This document shows positions 24,560 through 33,306 of a DNA stretch of 34,008 nucleotides, piece after piece. The stretch comes from Pseudoalteromonas sp. TB64 (GTDB taxonomy: Bacteria; Pseudomonadota; Gammaproteobacteria; Enterobacterales; Alteromonadaceae): the NCBI RefSeq assembly GCF_000498095.1, contig NZ_AUTQ01000221.1, positions 6,462 to 40,469 of the forward strand. The letters are read 5' to 3'. The first letter of the stretch is position 1. Every line of letters begins with the position of its first letter. The notes under the pieces are model-generated. The model saw only the letters and a program-made list of their open reading frames with translations, searched no databases and was not told the DNA's origin. The position numbers and the translations under genes were made by a program.

Positions 24560-26785
24560 CTATTTAACATCAAAATGACGATTAAAGAAGTTAGTAATGG
24601 TTTGATGTAAGTGCGTTTGTACTTGTTTACCACGTAAGCTGTGTTTAGAGCCTGGGTAGGTCATCATTTCAAACTGTTTCTCATTATCTTGAAGCTGCTT
24701 AAATAATTTAGTGGAATGAGTAAACAACACGTTGTCGTCTGCCATGCCATGGTAAATCATTAATGGACCTTTTAAGCCATCTGCGTAAGGAAAAACAGCA
24801 CTGTCTTCATAGCCCTTAGCATTTGTATCAGGGTGACCTAAATAACGCTCAGTATAATGTGTATCGTATAGTGCCCAATCGGTTACAGGTGCACCTGACA
24901 CGCCTGCTTGAAAGTAATCACCCGCTTTAAACATGGTCATAAGTGCCATGTAGCCGCCGTAACTATGACCATAAACACCAATGCGTTGTGGGTCTACAAA
25001 ATCAAGAGTACGTAAAAACTCTACGCCTTTAATTTGATCTGCCACTTCAACCACACCTAAGTGCTTGTAAATAGCATCTTCAAACTTTTTACCACGGTTA
25101 TAAGAACCACGGTTGTCGAGTTGAAAAATCACGTAACCTTGTTGCGCCATGTACTGAAAATACAAGTTTTTACTACGCCAGCTATTCGTTACTCGTTGTG
25201 CATGCGGACCACCGTATACGTTAACAATAACAGGGTGTTTTTTGCCATCAGTTACGTTGCTTGGTTTAAATAGGCGATAATGCATTACTTGACCATCTTC
25301 GGCTTTAATTGTGCCGTACTCTGGTTTTGTTAAGTCACTTAAATAAGGTGTAAGCGGGTGATTACTGTCTAGCTTGTTTTCTTCAAGCCACGTAATAAAT
25401 TCGCCATTTATTTTGCGAAGTGCTGCTGAATTTGGTTTATTGTCAGACGAGCTATTATCGATAAAGGTTTTGCTGTCTTTTGCTATTACAACATTATGGT
25501 ACTGACCTTTTTCGGTAATACGTTTTGTTTCGCCCTTTTTGAATAAAGGAGCGCTGTATAGGTGGCTTTCAAGAGGGGTATCTTTTCGACCAGCAAAGTA
25601 CACAACGCCTTTTTTCTCATCAATGCCTTTTAAGCTATCAACAGTCCAATCACCAGCTGTAATTTGGCGAACAAGCTGACCATTTGTGCGATATAGGTAT
25701 AAGTGTTTAAAACCGTCGCGTTCAGATGCCCATACAAAGTGTTTTTTGTCTTTTAAAAACTCAAGATCAAAATGTAGGTTGATCCACGTATCGCTGTTTT
25801 CGGTAAGTGCTACCTTTTGCGTTTTTGACTCACTGTTATAAAAACGAAGTTCTAGTTTATGTTGCGAGCGGTTTTGCCACTGGTACGACAGTGTATCGCT
25901 ATCTTTTAACCACTTAGCGCGGGCAATATAAATATCTTCGTCTTTACCTAAATCAATCCAATCTACTTGTTGATCGTTTAGTTTTACTACGCCAAGTTGA
26001 ATTTTGACATTATCGGTACCTGTAAATGGGTAACGTTGATTAAATAGTTTTACTTCATCAGCGTAAATTTCGTTACGTATGGCTTCTTTTACTGGGGTTT
26101 CGTCAACACGAGTGTAAGCAATTTTAGATTCGTCACCTGACCACCAATAGCCAGTCATGCGGCTCATTTCTTCTTGAGCAACAAACTCGGCCATGCCGTT
26201 TTTAATAACGCCGCCACCGTCTTTGCTAAGCTGAATTTCTTTACCTGATTCAAGTTCTAAAGCATAAAGGTTTTGCTCTCGAATAAACGATACATAGTTA
26301 CCTTTAGGTGAAAAACGTGCATCGGTTTCAAATGTTTCAGTGTCGGTTAGTTTTTTACTTTTACCTGATGCTAGTTCGTAATAATAAAGGTCGCCGTTAA
26401 GTGGAAATAAAAGCGCTTTACCATCTTTAGACCATTTGTATTCAAGTATGCCTTTACCAAAAATACGTTGGCGTTCACGGCGTGCTTTTTCTTCATCAGA
26501 TAGATTTTCTGGGCCTGAAAATAATTTAGCTGAATCAACCAGAATACGATTTTTTTTATCTTTTAAATTGTATTCCCATAAATCGTAGCGGTTGTAGTCA
26601 TCATTTTTACCTTGTAAATAAGTTACTCGGCTGCCATCCGGCGAAAATTTAAGTTGTACCGGCGACTTACCCGACAGGCTAGGATCGTCAAAAATACGCT
26701 CCAGCGATAAAGGTTTTGCTTGAACACTAATAGCGCCAACTATTAATGGCAGGGCAAGTGAAAGGTGTTTTATTTTTTTTAGCAC
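24560..26785 (-). CDS. Dipeptidyl-peptidase IV-like S9 family peptidase
   Basis: 741 residues from a GTG at 26785, chosen because GAAGG lies 7-9 bases upstream and a clean signal peptide follows (VLKKIKHLSLALPLIVGAISVQA). The frame continues upstream to 26848, but that part reads as non-secretory leader. The beta-propeller domain (about 25-480) includes EFVAQEEMSRMTGYWWS with the E205-E206 pair that in DPP-IV anchors the substrate N-terminus. The alpha/beta-hydrolase domain has the triad S608 (GHSYGGY), D683 (HGMADDNV) and H715 (GSKHSLRG). It releases X-Pro or X-Ala dipeptides from peptides in the periplasm. It is divergent from the HIT gene, with its own terminator downstream. Confidence 0.92.
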   Translation of the reverse strand: MLKKIKHLSLALPLIVGAISVQAKPLSLERIFDDPSLSGKSPVQLKFSPDGSRVTYLQGKNDDYNRYDLWEYNLKDKKNRILVDSAKLFSGPENLSDEEKARRERQRIFGKGILEYKWSKDGKALLFPLNGDLYYYELASGKSKKLTDTETFETDARFSPKGNYVSFIREQNLYALELESGKEIQLSKDGGGVIKNGMAEFVAQEEMSRMTGYWWSGDESKIAYTRVDETPVKEAIRNEIYADEVKLFNQRYPFTGTDNVKIQLGVVKLNDQQVDWIDLGKDEDIYIARAKWLKDSDTLSYQWQNRSQHKLELRFYNSESKTQKVALTENSDTWINLHFDLEFLKDKKHFVWASERDGFKHLYLYRTNGQLVRQITAGDWTVDSLKGIDEKKGVVYFAGRKDTPLESHLYSAPLFKKGETKRITEKGQYHNVVIAKDSKTFIDNSSSDNKPNSAALRKINGEFITWLEENKLDSNHPLTPYLSDLTKPEYGTIKAEDGQVMHYRLFKPSNVTDGKKHPVIVNVYGGPHAQRVTNSWRSKNLYFQYMAQQGYVIFQLDNRGSYNRGKKFEDAIYKHLGVVEVADQIKGVEFLRTLDFVDPQRIGVYGHSYGGYMALMTMFKAGDYFQAGVSGAPVTDWALYDTHYTERYLGHPDTNAKGYEDSAVFPYADGLKGPLMIYHGMADDNVLFTHSTKLFKQLQDNEKQFEMMTYPGSKHSLRGKQVQTHLHQTITNFFNRHFDVK

Positions 26786-26896
26786 AAGATTGCCTTCGCT
26801 TTTATAAATATTACTTTGAATGGTAAAGCCAAGCGTGTGCAACTGCAACTAAATGCTATAAAGTGTCAATTATTAAAGACTAAGCAGGACATTATA

Positions 26897-27301
26897 ATGA
26901 CTAACCCTGAATTCGAATTAGCCCCAGAGCTTAAACGCGACTGTATAGCTCTTGCCGATTGGCCGCTGTGTAAAGTACTTTTGTTGAACGATAGTCAGTA
27001 TCCATGGTTTGTATTAGTACCAAGGCAACCTGCCTTAAAAGAGATTATTGATTTATCTGAGGGTGATCAAATTGTGTATTTAAAAGAGTCTGCAAAGCTA
27101 AGCAAGTTGATTATGAATGTATTTAAGCCTGATAAGTTAAACATTGCTGCTTTGGGGAACATGGTGCCGCAATTACATATTCATCATATAGCACGTTTTA
27201 CGACTGATGCTGCCTGGCCTGCGCCAATTTGGGGTAAGTATCCAGCAGTTCCGTATACAGAGTTACAAATTACAGAGTTAAAAAAAGCGCTACAGTTTTA
27301 A
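26897..27301 (+). CDS. HIT-domain protein
   Basis: 134 residues from the ATG at 26897, preceded by AGGAC at 7 bases; a longer frame from 26816 is not needed. The core is DWPLCKVLLLNDSQYPWFVLVPR, then LNIAALGNMVPQLHIHHIARF. The histidine triad reads Q92-L-H94-I-H96-H97-I, so the first His of H-x-H-x-H is Gln while the catalytic central His (H96) is kept. AAWPAPIWG follows, typical of the proteobacterial HIT branch. HIT proteins hydrolyse or transfer nucleotides from phosphoramidate or dinucleoside polyphosphate substrates; the substrate here is unknown. It is divergent from the S9 peptidase gene, the 111 bases between holding both promoters. Confidence 0.88.
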   Translation: MTNPEFELAPELKRDCIALADWPLCKVLLLNDSQYPWFVLVPRQPALKEIIDLSEGDQIVYLKESAKLSKLIMNVFKPDKLNIAALGNMVPQLHIHHIARFTTDAAWPAPIWGKYPAVPYTELQITELKKALQF

Positions 27302-27317
27302 ACTGCAACGCTTTTTT
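27281..27317. terminator. Bidirectional terminator at the end of the HIT gene
   Basis: Outer arms AAAAAAGCG (27281-27289) and CGCTTTTTT (27309-27317), an internal loop, then CAGT/ACTG pairing inside. It overlaps the last codons and stop of the HIT gene and lies 26 bases past the stop of the convergent metallopeptidase, with T-runs on both strands. Confidence 0.8.
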
Positions 27318-27342
27318 AGGGTTTAGCTAAGTTTAACTAAGC

Positions 27343-29052
27343 TTATTTAAGCCCTAGTACTTCTTTACCTTGCTTAAACGTTACATCTACAGGAATATTT
27401 GCTTTGCTTAGTTTTTCTAAGTCTTTAGCAAGTTCTTCTTTAATGTCGCCATGAGTTGCAATTAGCTGGTCTACTTTTTCGTAATCGCCATCACCTTGTA
27501 AGGTTAAAATTAAGCGAGAAAGCTTAGCCATTGCAATGCTCATTTTTTCCATATTAACGCGATATAAACCAGCTTCATTTTTAGAAAATGCGCCTTCTTG
27601 TGCAAAAAAGTTAAAGCGGATCATGTTTGCTTGACCATGTGCACTTGATGCACCAAAACGTACTGAGCGGAAAATACCAGCCATAAAGGTTGTGTAGTAA
27701 TCTTCAAGTGTACCTTCAGTAATCTCGCCTTTTTTAAGCAACTGCTCAACCATATATAAACCAAGTATATCGGCTTTACCTTCCTCAAGTGCACTTGCGT
27801 GTTCTTGTAGAGATTGGCGAACGGTACCTTTACCTGTAATGGTATTTTTAATACCTAGACCGTGAGCCACTTCGTGAAACATGGTGTTAGCAAAAAATGC
27901 ATTGAAAGTAATATGCTTACGTTGTTCAGGTACAATCAGTTGATCAGCAATTGGTACTAAAATTTTGTCAAACTTAGCACGCATTGCATTTTTAAGTTGT
28001 AGGCGGCGAGTACCTTTTTCTAGTTGTACTTGCTCATCGTTTGGCAAGTTAATTGCTATTGTTTTACTACCAGCGTTAGAGTGGCCTGCGTAATAAACAA
28101 CATCATAAGCGTTTAAGTCGGCGTCAGAGCCAGGTACTTCCTGTTTGTACTTAGCATCAACAGGTAAATCTTTTTGAAGCTCAGGTAAAAATGCTGCAAA
28201 TTTAGCTAGGCGTTCGCTCCATTTTAGATCTTTAATTAATACATAAGACTCATAAGCAGCACGGTAACCAAACAACTGGTCTTCGTAAGTCTCAATAGGA
28301 CCAATAACCACATCAATAGGGTTATTCTTCATATCCATCCATGCAAAATCAGATACTTGAAAATCATTTTTTTGCAGTGCATCAGCACGAAGGTTTAGAT
28401 AGCTTGCAAATTCTTTGTCGTCAGCAAGCTTACTTGCTTCGCGTAGCAAGTCGGCTGCTTTTGCAAGTTCAGTGGCATACTCTTTAGAGTAAGGTACGCT
28501 GTAAAGTTTGCCTTGCTCATCACGTTTAATAACAGAGTAAAGACCTGTTTTGTCTTCAACGTCGGCATTGTTTAATTCTTCTTTAGTGATGTCTGCAGGG
28601 TAAAACTGCGCACCAAGTGGTTTTTCTTTATAACCAGATAAAAAAGCTTCATCACCATTTAAACGATCCCATGGACCATAGTTAATATCGGCAAATGTAC
28701 GAACTTTTTCATCGTTTAACTTTGCTAAAAATGCACTTTTACTTTCACTAAATGATTGTTTCCAAAATAACTCATCCATTACTTTTGATGCATCAATAAG
28801 TTTAACAATCATGGCTTTTTGATTATCACTTAAATGCGACAAATCACTTTGTAAACTAAAGTCGGTATAAATATCTAAACGTTGCTGGTCAGCATTTATG
28901 AGTTGTGGACCCATTTGCTTATTTTCTGCTTTTGAAGATTGATCTGTTTTTGCTGTTGTGTTGTCGGTAGAAGAGGGAGCTTGCTCTGAGCATGCACTAA
29001 GAAAAACGACACCAGAGAGCATAATTGCTTGGCTAATTTTATTTAAGATCAT
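27343..29052 (-). CDS. M49-type (dipeptidyl-peptidase III-like) zinc metallopeptidase, lipoprotein
   Basis: 569 residues. A lipoprotein signal with lipobox L-S-A-C21 places it on a membrane facing the periplasm. Zinc ligands are H393 and H397 with catalytic E394 in TMFHEVAHGLGIKN. The third-ligand motif is ALEEGKADILG (E423/E424), the M49 second motif E-E-x-x-A-D/E. Classical DPP III has HExxxH; this bacterial form has HExxH, as seen in shorter M49-like proteins. The conserved YDVVYYAGHSNAGSKTIAINLPND region precedes it. Likely action is peptide hydrolysis, but some relatives are only annotated as zinc-dependent hydrolases. It is a lone gene between two good transcription signals. Confidence 0.82.
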   Translation of the reverse strand: MILNKISQAIMLSGVVFLSACSEQAPSSTDNTTAKTDQSSKAENKQMGPQLINADQQRLDIYTDFSLQSDLSHLSDNQKAMIVKLIDASKVMDELFWKQSFSESKSAFLAKLNDEKVRTFADINYGPWDRLNGDEAFLSGYKEKPLGAQFYPADITKEELNNADVEDKTGLYSVIKRDEQGKLYSVPYSKEYATELAKAADLLREASKLADDKEFASYLNLRADALQKNDFQVSDFAWMDMKNNPIDVVIGPIETYEDQLFGYRAAYESYVLIKDLKWSERLAKFAAFLPELQKDLPVDAKYKQEVPGSDADLNAYDVVYYAGHSNAGSKTIAINLPNDEQVQLEKGTRRLQLKNAMRAKFDKILVPIADQLIVPEQRKHITFNAFFANTMFHEVAHGLGIKNTITGKGTVRQSLQEHASALEEGKADILGLYMVEQLLKKGEITEGTLEDYYTTFMAGIFRSVRFGASSAHGQANMIRFNFFAQEGAFSKNEAGLYRVNMEKMSIAMAKLSRLILTLQGDGDYEKVDQLIATHGDIKEELAKDLEKLSKANIPVDVTFKQGKEVLGLK

Positions 29053-29352
29053 TATTTTGCCTGTTAAAAAAGTAAGTTTAATATTTTGTACTTGCTAACA
29101 AAGTAGCTGAAAATGCACAAACGCTTCCTTATTGTGACTGCATTAAAGCAAAACTGAATGGTAAATAGCAAGTGTTAGGCGTTGTAAGGCAAATGGTCGG
29201 GATAAAATAGTGTTAATAAAAAAATAAATCTCTATAATTTCCTTAACTTTAGCGGTAAGTTAGACAATACTAATTGTATTACTAATATCAAAAAATTAAT
29301 TGTCGTGGTTTGCATTTGCATTGCAACCTAAGAACAAAAGGATGACCGTTTT
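29053..29352. other. Divergent intergenic region
   Basis: 300 bases between the metallopeptidase start and the HDOD start, holding both promoters and no gene. A perfect TATAAT at 29233-29238, about 115 bases before the HDOD start, is a candidate -10, with only a weak GTGTTA at -35. A short repetitive TTTGCATTTGCATTGCAA lies at about 29310. No regulator site is recognised. Confidence 0.4.
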
Positions 29353-30192
29353 ATGTCTACAGAAAATGCACTTTTAACTATTTTAGTCGATAGAATAAAT
29401 AATGACACACTGGTTTTACCCACGTTACCTGAAGTAGCTATTAAGATCCGCCATGCTGCCGATAACCCCGATGTGAATTTAATGCAAATGTCAGATGTTA
29501 TTTCACAAGATCCCGCTTTATCTGCACGTATGATTAAAGTAGCTAATAGTGCGATTATGGGACGCTCTGTAAAAGTATCTAATTTACATCAGGCGGTTAC
29601 GCGTATTGGCTTGCGCCAAATTAAAAATATTGCAACAGCGATGGCTATGGAGCAATTATTTGTGTCAAACAATGAGCTCATCAAGGGTTATATGGGCAAG
29701 GCGTGGCAAAAAACGCTGACCGTTGCGAGTCATTCTATATCGTTGATGGAATTTTATTTAAAAAATAATAAGCATACATCACTAAACCGCGATGCAATTA
29801 CATTAACTGCACTTGTCTATAATATTGGTGTGTTGCCTATTTTGACTGAAGCTGAACGACACCCAGAAGTGTTTGCTAACCCTGGTTTTTTAGCGCATGC
29901 AATCCAAAAACTAAGTGGTAAAATAGGTTTTTCTATTATGCGTGCATGGGAGTTTCCGGATGAGTTTTCTGATGTGGCACTTAGTTGGGCGGATCCGAGT
30001 TATAAACCAGCTCAAATTGGCTATGTAGACTTTATCCGCATTGGCGCTATTTTAGAGGGGACATTACAGGTATCTGATAAATCAGCTGCATTACAGGTAT
30101 ACATAGATAAAGGTGTTATTCCGTCTATGCAGTTGTTCTCTAGTGATGAGTACAACGATATGTTAGTTGATGTGAAAGATATGTTTAGTTAA
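29353..30192 (+). CDS. HDOD-domain signalling protein
   Basis: 279 residues, almost entirely an HDOD domain: LPTLPEVAIKIRHAADNPDVN, ISQDPALSARMIKVANSAIMG, LHQAVTRIGLRQIKNIATAMAMEQLF, and a degenerate HD-superfamily second half (SHSISLMEFYLKN, LTALVYNIGVLPIL). The HD metal ligands are not intact, as is usual for HDOD, which makes it a probable non-enzymatic adaptor in signalling or stress regulation. It has no fused output domain. A strong terminator follows directly. Confidence 0.92.
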   Translation: MSTENALLTILVDRINNDTLVLPTLPEVAIKIRHAADNPDVNLMQMSDVISQDPALSARMIKVANSAIMGRSVKVSNLHQAVTRIGLRQIKNIATAMAMEQLFVSNNELIKGYMGKAWQKTLTVASHSISLMEFYLKNNKHTSLNRDAITLTALVYNIGVLPILTEAERHPEVFANPGFLAHAIQKLSGKIGFSIMRAWEFPDEFSDVALSWADPSYKPAQIGYVDFIRIGAILEGTLQVSDKSAALQVYIDKGVIPSMQLFSSDEYNDMLVDVKDMFS

Positions 30193-30213
30193 GTTCTCTT
30201 AAATTTTAAGCAT

Positions 30214-30243
30214 AAAAAAGCACGAGTGAATCGTGCTTTTTTT
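30214..30243. terminator. Terminator after the HDOD gene (bidirectional)
   Basis: Perfect 12-base arms AAAAAAGCACGA (30214-30225) and TCGTGCTTTTTT (30231-30242) with a 5-base loop and T-runs on both strands. It also serves the convergent rdgC gene. Confidence 0.95.
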
Positions 30244-30264
30244 ATACTTAAAATAGTTTTAACT

Positions 30265-31182
30265 TTAAGGTTTTACTAAATCGTCTGCATCACCTAAGCC
30301 AGACGTTAACTCTTCAAGTAATTGTTTAATTTCTTCTGAAGAGAGAATAAAGTCTGCATCTAGTTTTACTGCCATATCTTCTTTTGGGATATCAGCATTT
30401 TCTTCTTTTAACGTTTCTGAATAGCTTAAACGTTTAATAGAGCCATCATTTTGCAGCATGAACTTAACGCGCTCTTGCCAATCGAGTGCAAGTTTAGTTA
30501 CACGTTTACCGCTTTCAAGATGCGATTTAACTTCGTCACATGATAAGTCATGACCTTTAAGTTTAACTTGTGCGCCACTGTCGTCTGCTTCTTCAAGTTC
30601 GGCATCTGAGCCTATTGCAAAGCCTTCAGGTGTGCTGAAGTTAGTTAACCAATCTGTTAAAAATACATCAAGGTCGTAATTTGCAAATGCAGGTACTACA
30701 GGTAATGTACCCAGTGATTTACGAAGTAGGGCAAGTAACTCTTCTGCTTTATTAAAGCTGCCACTGTTTACTACAACCCAACCGTTTTCTTGGTCGATAA
30801 ATGCAAATTGTAAACTAGATTTTTTAAACGCTTGTGGAAGTAGAGCATGAAGAATATTTTCTTTTAATTCGTCTTTTTCTTTTTTCTTAACTGGGCGATT
30901 TTCTTCTGCTTCAATTAAATCAACTTTTTCAGCAACAAGTTCATTAATAACAGAAGCAGGTAATACTTTCTCTTCACGCTTAGCACACACTAAAATACTT
31001 TTTTGTGAAAAGTGCGATAATGTACCGCCGTGTTTTCCAAATGCTTTTGTCCAGCCAAATGTCGATAATTCTTGACCTGTACATGGACGAAACAAGTCTT
31101 GCTCTAATGCTTTATCGAAATCTTCTTGAGTATACGAAACGTCTTGCTTAAAGCGGTAACAAATAAGGTTACTAAACCACAT
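30265..31182 (-). CDS. rdgC: Recombination-associated protein RdgC
   Basis: 305 residues from the ATG at 31182 (MWFSNLICYRF), which matches the E. coli start (MLWFKNLMVYRL) and length (303); a TTG ten codons upstream is less likely. Family signatures include CTGQELSTFGWTKAFG, KREEKVLPASVINELV, KKEKDELKENILHALLPQAF, LLALLRKSLGTLPVVP, GHDLSCDEVKSHLESGKRVTKLALDWQERVKF and KLDADFILSSEEI. RdgC forms a ring-shaped dimer around DNA and limits RecA-mediated recombination. The gene lies 80 bases downstream of the kinase gene on the same strand. Confidence 0.96.
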   Translation of the reverse strand: MWFSNLICYRFKQDVSYTQEDFDKALEQDLFRPCTGQELSTFGWTKAFGKHGGTLSHFSQKSILVCAKREEKVLPASVINELVAEKVDLIEAEENRPVKKKEKDELKENILHALLPQAFKKSSLQFAFIDQENGWVVVNSGSFNKAEELLALLRKSLGTLPVVPAFANYDLDVFLTDWLTNFSTPEGFAIGSDAELEEADDSGAQVKLKGHDLSCDEVKSHLESGKRVTKLALDWQERVKFMLQNDGSIKRLSYSETLKEENADIPKEDMAVKLDADFILSSEEIKQLLEELTSGLGDADDLVKP

Positions 31183-31262
31183 GGGGATTGATCCATTTGA
31201 AAATTTATCCAATCATAACAATAAAATCAGTATCTCGAAATGACTGATTTGTTACTGGCTGT

Positions 31263-33029
31263 TTAATTTTGATTAAAAATAGGCAGTGGTTTAGGCATGT
31301 TTTTTGGAAATTTAATATAGTAACGTAAACCCTTACCAGCTTCGCTACTTGCATCTATAGATCCGCTTAAAGTTTGTTTAACTAAATTGAGCATTATGTG
31401 TGTGCCAAGTCCGCTTCCGCCCTGATCTCGTTTGGTAGTAAAAAACGGATCAAACAACTTTTTCAATTGCTCGCTTGTCACTCCATTACCATTGTCTTTG
31501 TAGTCAATGATTAGATTTGTTTCGTCACTGGTTATTTTTATATCCATAATGCCGTTATTTTTGCCTTCAAAACCATGGATAAGTGAGTTCATAATTAAGT
31601 TAGTAAAAATTTGGCTTATTGCACCCGCAGGCAAATTTAAAACAAGATCATCAGGGCATTCTAATTTAATAGTATGGGCTGTTTTTTTAAGTTGTGGATG
31701 AAGTGAGCGAATAACCTCGTTTACATAATCTTTAAAATTAATGGTTCTTATGGCTTCGCTTGCTTGATCAACTGCTATTTGCTTAAAGCTGGCAATTAAC
31801 TCTGAGGCTCTATCAAGGTTTGTTGTTAGTAAACTAGTACTTTGTTGAGCATCATTAATAAAATTTTCGAGGGCTTTAGGCGACAGGGTTTTTTCTTTAT
31901 AGGCAGCTTCAAGTTGATTTAAACGCTCTTGTAAAAATGAGATTGCGGTAACACCAATACCTATTGGAGTATTAATATCGTGAGTTATTCCTGCAACTAG
32001 CCCACCTAATGCGGCCATTTTTTCAGTGCCGAGTAGGCGCTCTTGTGCAAGGCTTAATTCATCTACGTAACGTTGTAACTCGGTTTGTTTTGTTAGTAGC
32101 TCTTGTTCGGTACTGCGACGAAGATCGACTTCATCAGTTAATACAATTTTTTGTTTTTCTAATTCATATTTTTGTTGTTGTAAATCCATCATCGCTTGGC
32201 TTAAATTTGATGTTTTACGAGCTACGTCTTGCTCTAATTGAACATTATGTTGATCTAGTTTTTCGTTACTTATTATTAGCTGTTTTTGCGCATGCTCAAG
32301 CTCTAGGCGGTATTGAACAACTTTATCTATCAGATTGTTAAATGACTCCTCCATTACTTTTAGCTCGTTATGTTCTTCTGTTTCTATTTCTATGTGCTGA
32401 CCTTCAAGTTCGTCTAATTCAAGGTTTTCTATTTGTTCTATAAATTGAGATAGGGGATCGGTAAGTAGTTTTCTGAACGCCATTAAAAACAAAATAATCA
32501 AAAATGTTGTTTTTATCATCGCATTACCAATCAAAAAATAGATTGAAACCATAATGCGACTAAATACGACTTCTCGACTAGAAAATAAAGTAACGTCGCC
32601 AACTTGTGTTGCTCTACCCGAAAATTCGAATATAAGCGGAAAGGTATATCCAAATAAACCTGACTTAGAATCTTCTAAAATAACTTCTTCTTGAACTAAT
32701 TGTTGGCTATACAACTTATGTATGTCGAGAGAACGCCCAAGCTGCGAGATTATTTCGCCGCTATCGTCGCGCACTATTATGCCTTCAATCATAGGGATGG
32801 CTAATAGGCCTTCTGCCGTGGTAATAGTTTGCTTGGTGTTTAGCTCCCAAATGGCTCTGGTTAAACTACGACTAAAGGTTTTTTGTAAGGTGGCTAATTC
32901 ATCTCTAATATAGTCTTTTGTATTTACATATTCAGCAAGGACTTGCCCGCAAGTGACCACAAAGGTTAGCAAGAAATAGACCGATAAAACACTGGTCAGC
33001 AACTTTTTAGAAAGGCTTTGTTGTAACAT
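31263..33029 (-). CDS. Membrane sensor histidine kinase with long coiled coil
   Basis: 588 residues. Transmembrane helix 1 (12-32), a periplasmic sensor of about 120 residues without a recognised family (33-155, including GIIVRDDSGEIISQLG), transmembrane helix 2 (about 160-185) and a HAMP-like segment come first. A long coiled coil follows (about 235-345). The kinase core has H350 in GGLVAGITHDINTPIGIG, N-box NLIMNSLIHG (477-486), G1 DNGNG (512-516), FFTTK, and G2 GGSGLGTHI. The H-D-I-N-T-P H-box belongs to the NtrB/DctB-like group. There is no adjacent response regulator, so it is an orphan kinase. The start ATG is at 33029. Confidence 0.92.
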   Translation of the reverse strand: MLQQSLSKKLLTSVLSVYFLLTFVVTCGQVLAEYVNTKDYIRDELATLQKTFSRSLTRAIWELNTKQTITTAEGLLAIPMIEGIIVRDDSGEIISQLGRSLDIHKLYSQQLVQEEVILEDSKSGLFGYTFPLIFEFSGRATQVGDVTLFSSREVVFSRIMVSIYFLIGNAMIKTTFLIILFLMAFRKLLTDPLSQFIEQIENLELDELEGQHIEIETEEHNELKVMEESFNNLIDKVVQYRLELEHAQKQLIISNEKLDQHNVQLEQDVARKTSNLSQAMMDLQQQKYELEKQKIVLTDEVDLRRSTEQELLTKQTELQRYVDELSLAQERLLGTEKMAALGGLVAGITHDINTPIGIGVTAISFLQERLNQLEAAYKEKTLSPKALENFINDAQQSTSLLTTNLDRASELIASFKQIAVDQASEAIRTINFKDYVNEVIRSLHPQLKKTAHTIKLECPDDLVLNLPAGAISQIFTNLIMNSLIHGFEGKNNGIMDIKITSDETNLIIDYKDNGNGVTSEQLKKLFDPFFTTKRDQGGSGLGTHIMLNLVKQTLSGSIDASSEAGKGLRYYIKFPKNMPKPLPIFNQN

Positions 33030-33306
33030 AAGTGGCTTATGGTTCCTTTGGTTTTAGTACAAGATTGCTTAGTTACATAAAAGTTAGTCAATAAATGCTT
33101 AAAAATAAATAAAAAACTTTTAATTTTAAGCGTTATTTCAATATCAAATGAGTTTTAACTTTTACTATGGATATACCAGTAGATTTGTGAGATGTTTTTT
33201 TAATCAGAAACCTTTAGATGCTTTGTTACGCATATAGGTACCGTGATAGAATAAAACAAGTCGCTATGGATGGCTATTTCTTAACAGCTTTAATTATGCT
33301 CATTTA

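Noticed and set aside
26816-26896. N-terminal extension of the HIT protein
   Set aside because: It overlaps the promoter side of the divergent peptidase gene, and a clear AGGAC site precedes the internal ATG at 26897.
32009-32341. 110-codon plus-strand frame inside the membrane kinase
   Set aside because: It is antisense to the coiled coil of a well-supported gene and has no start context.
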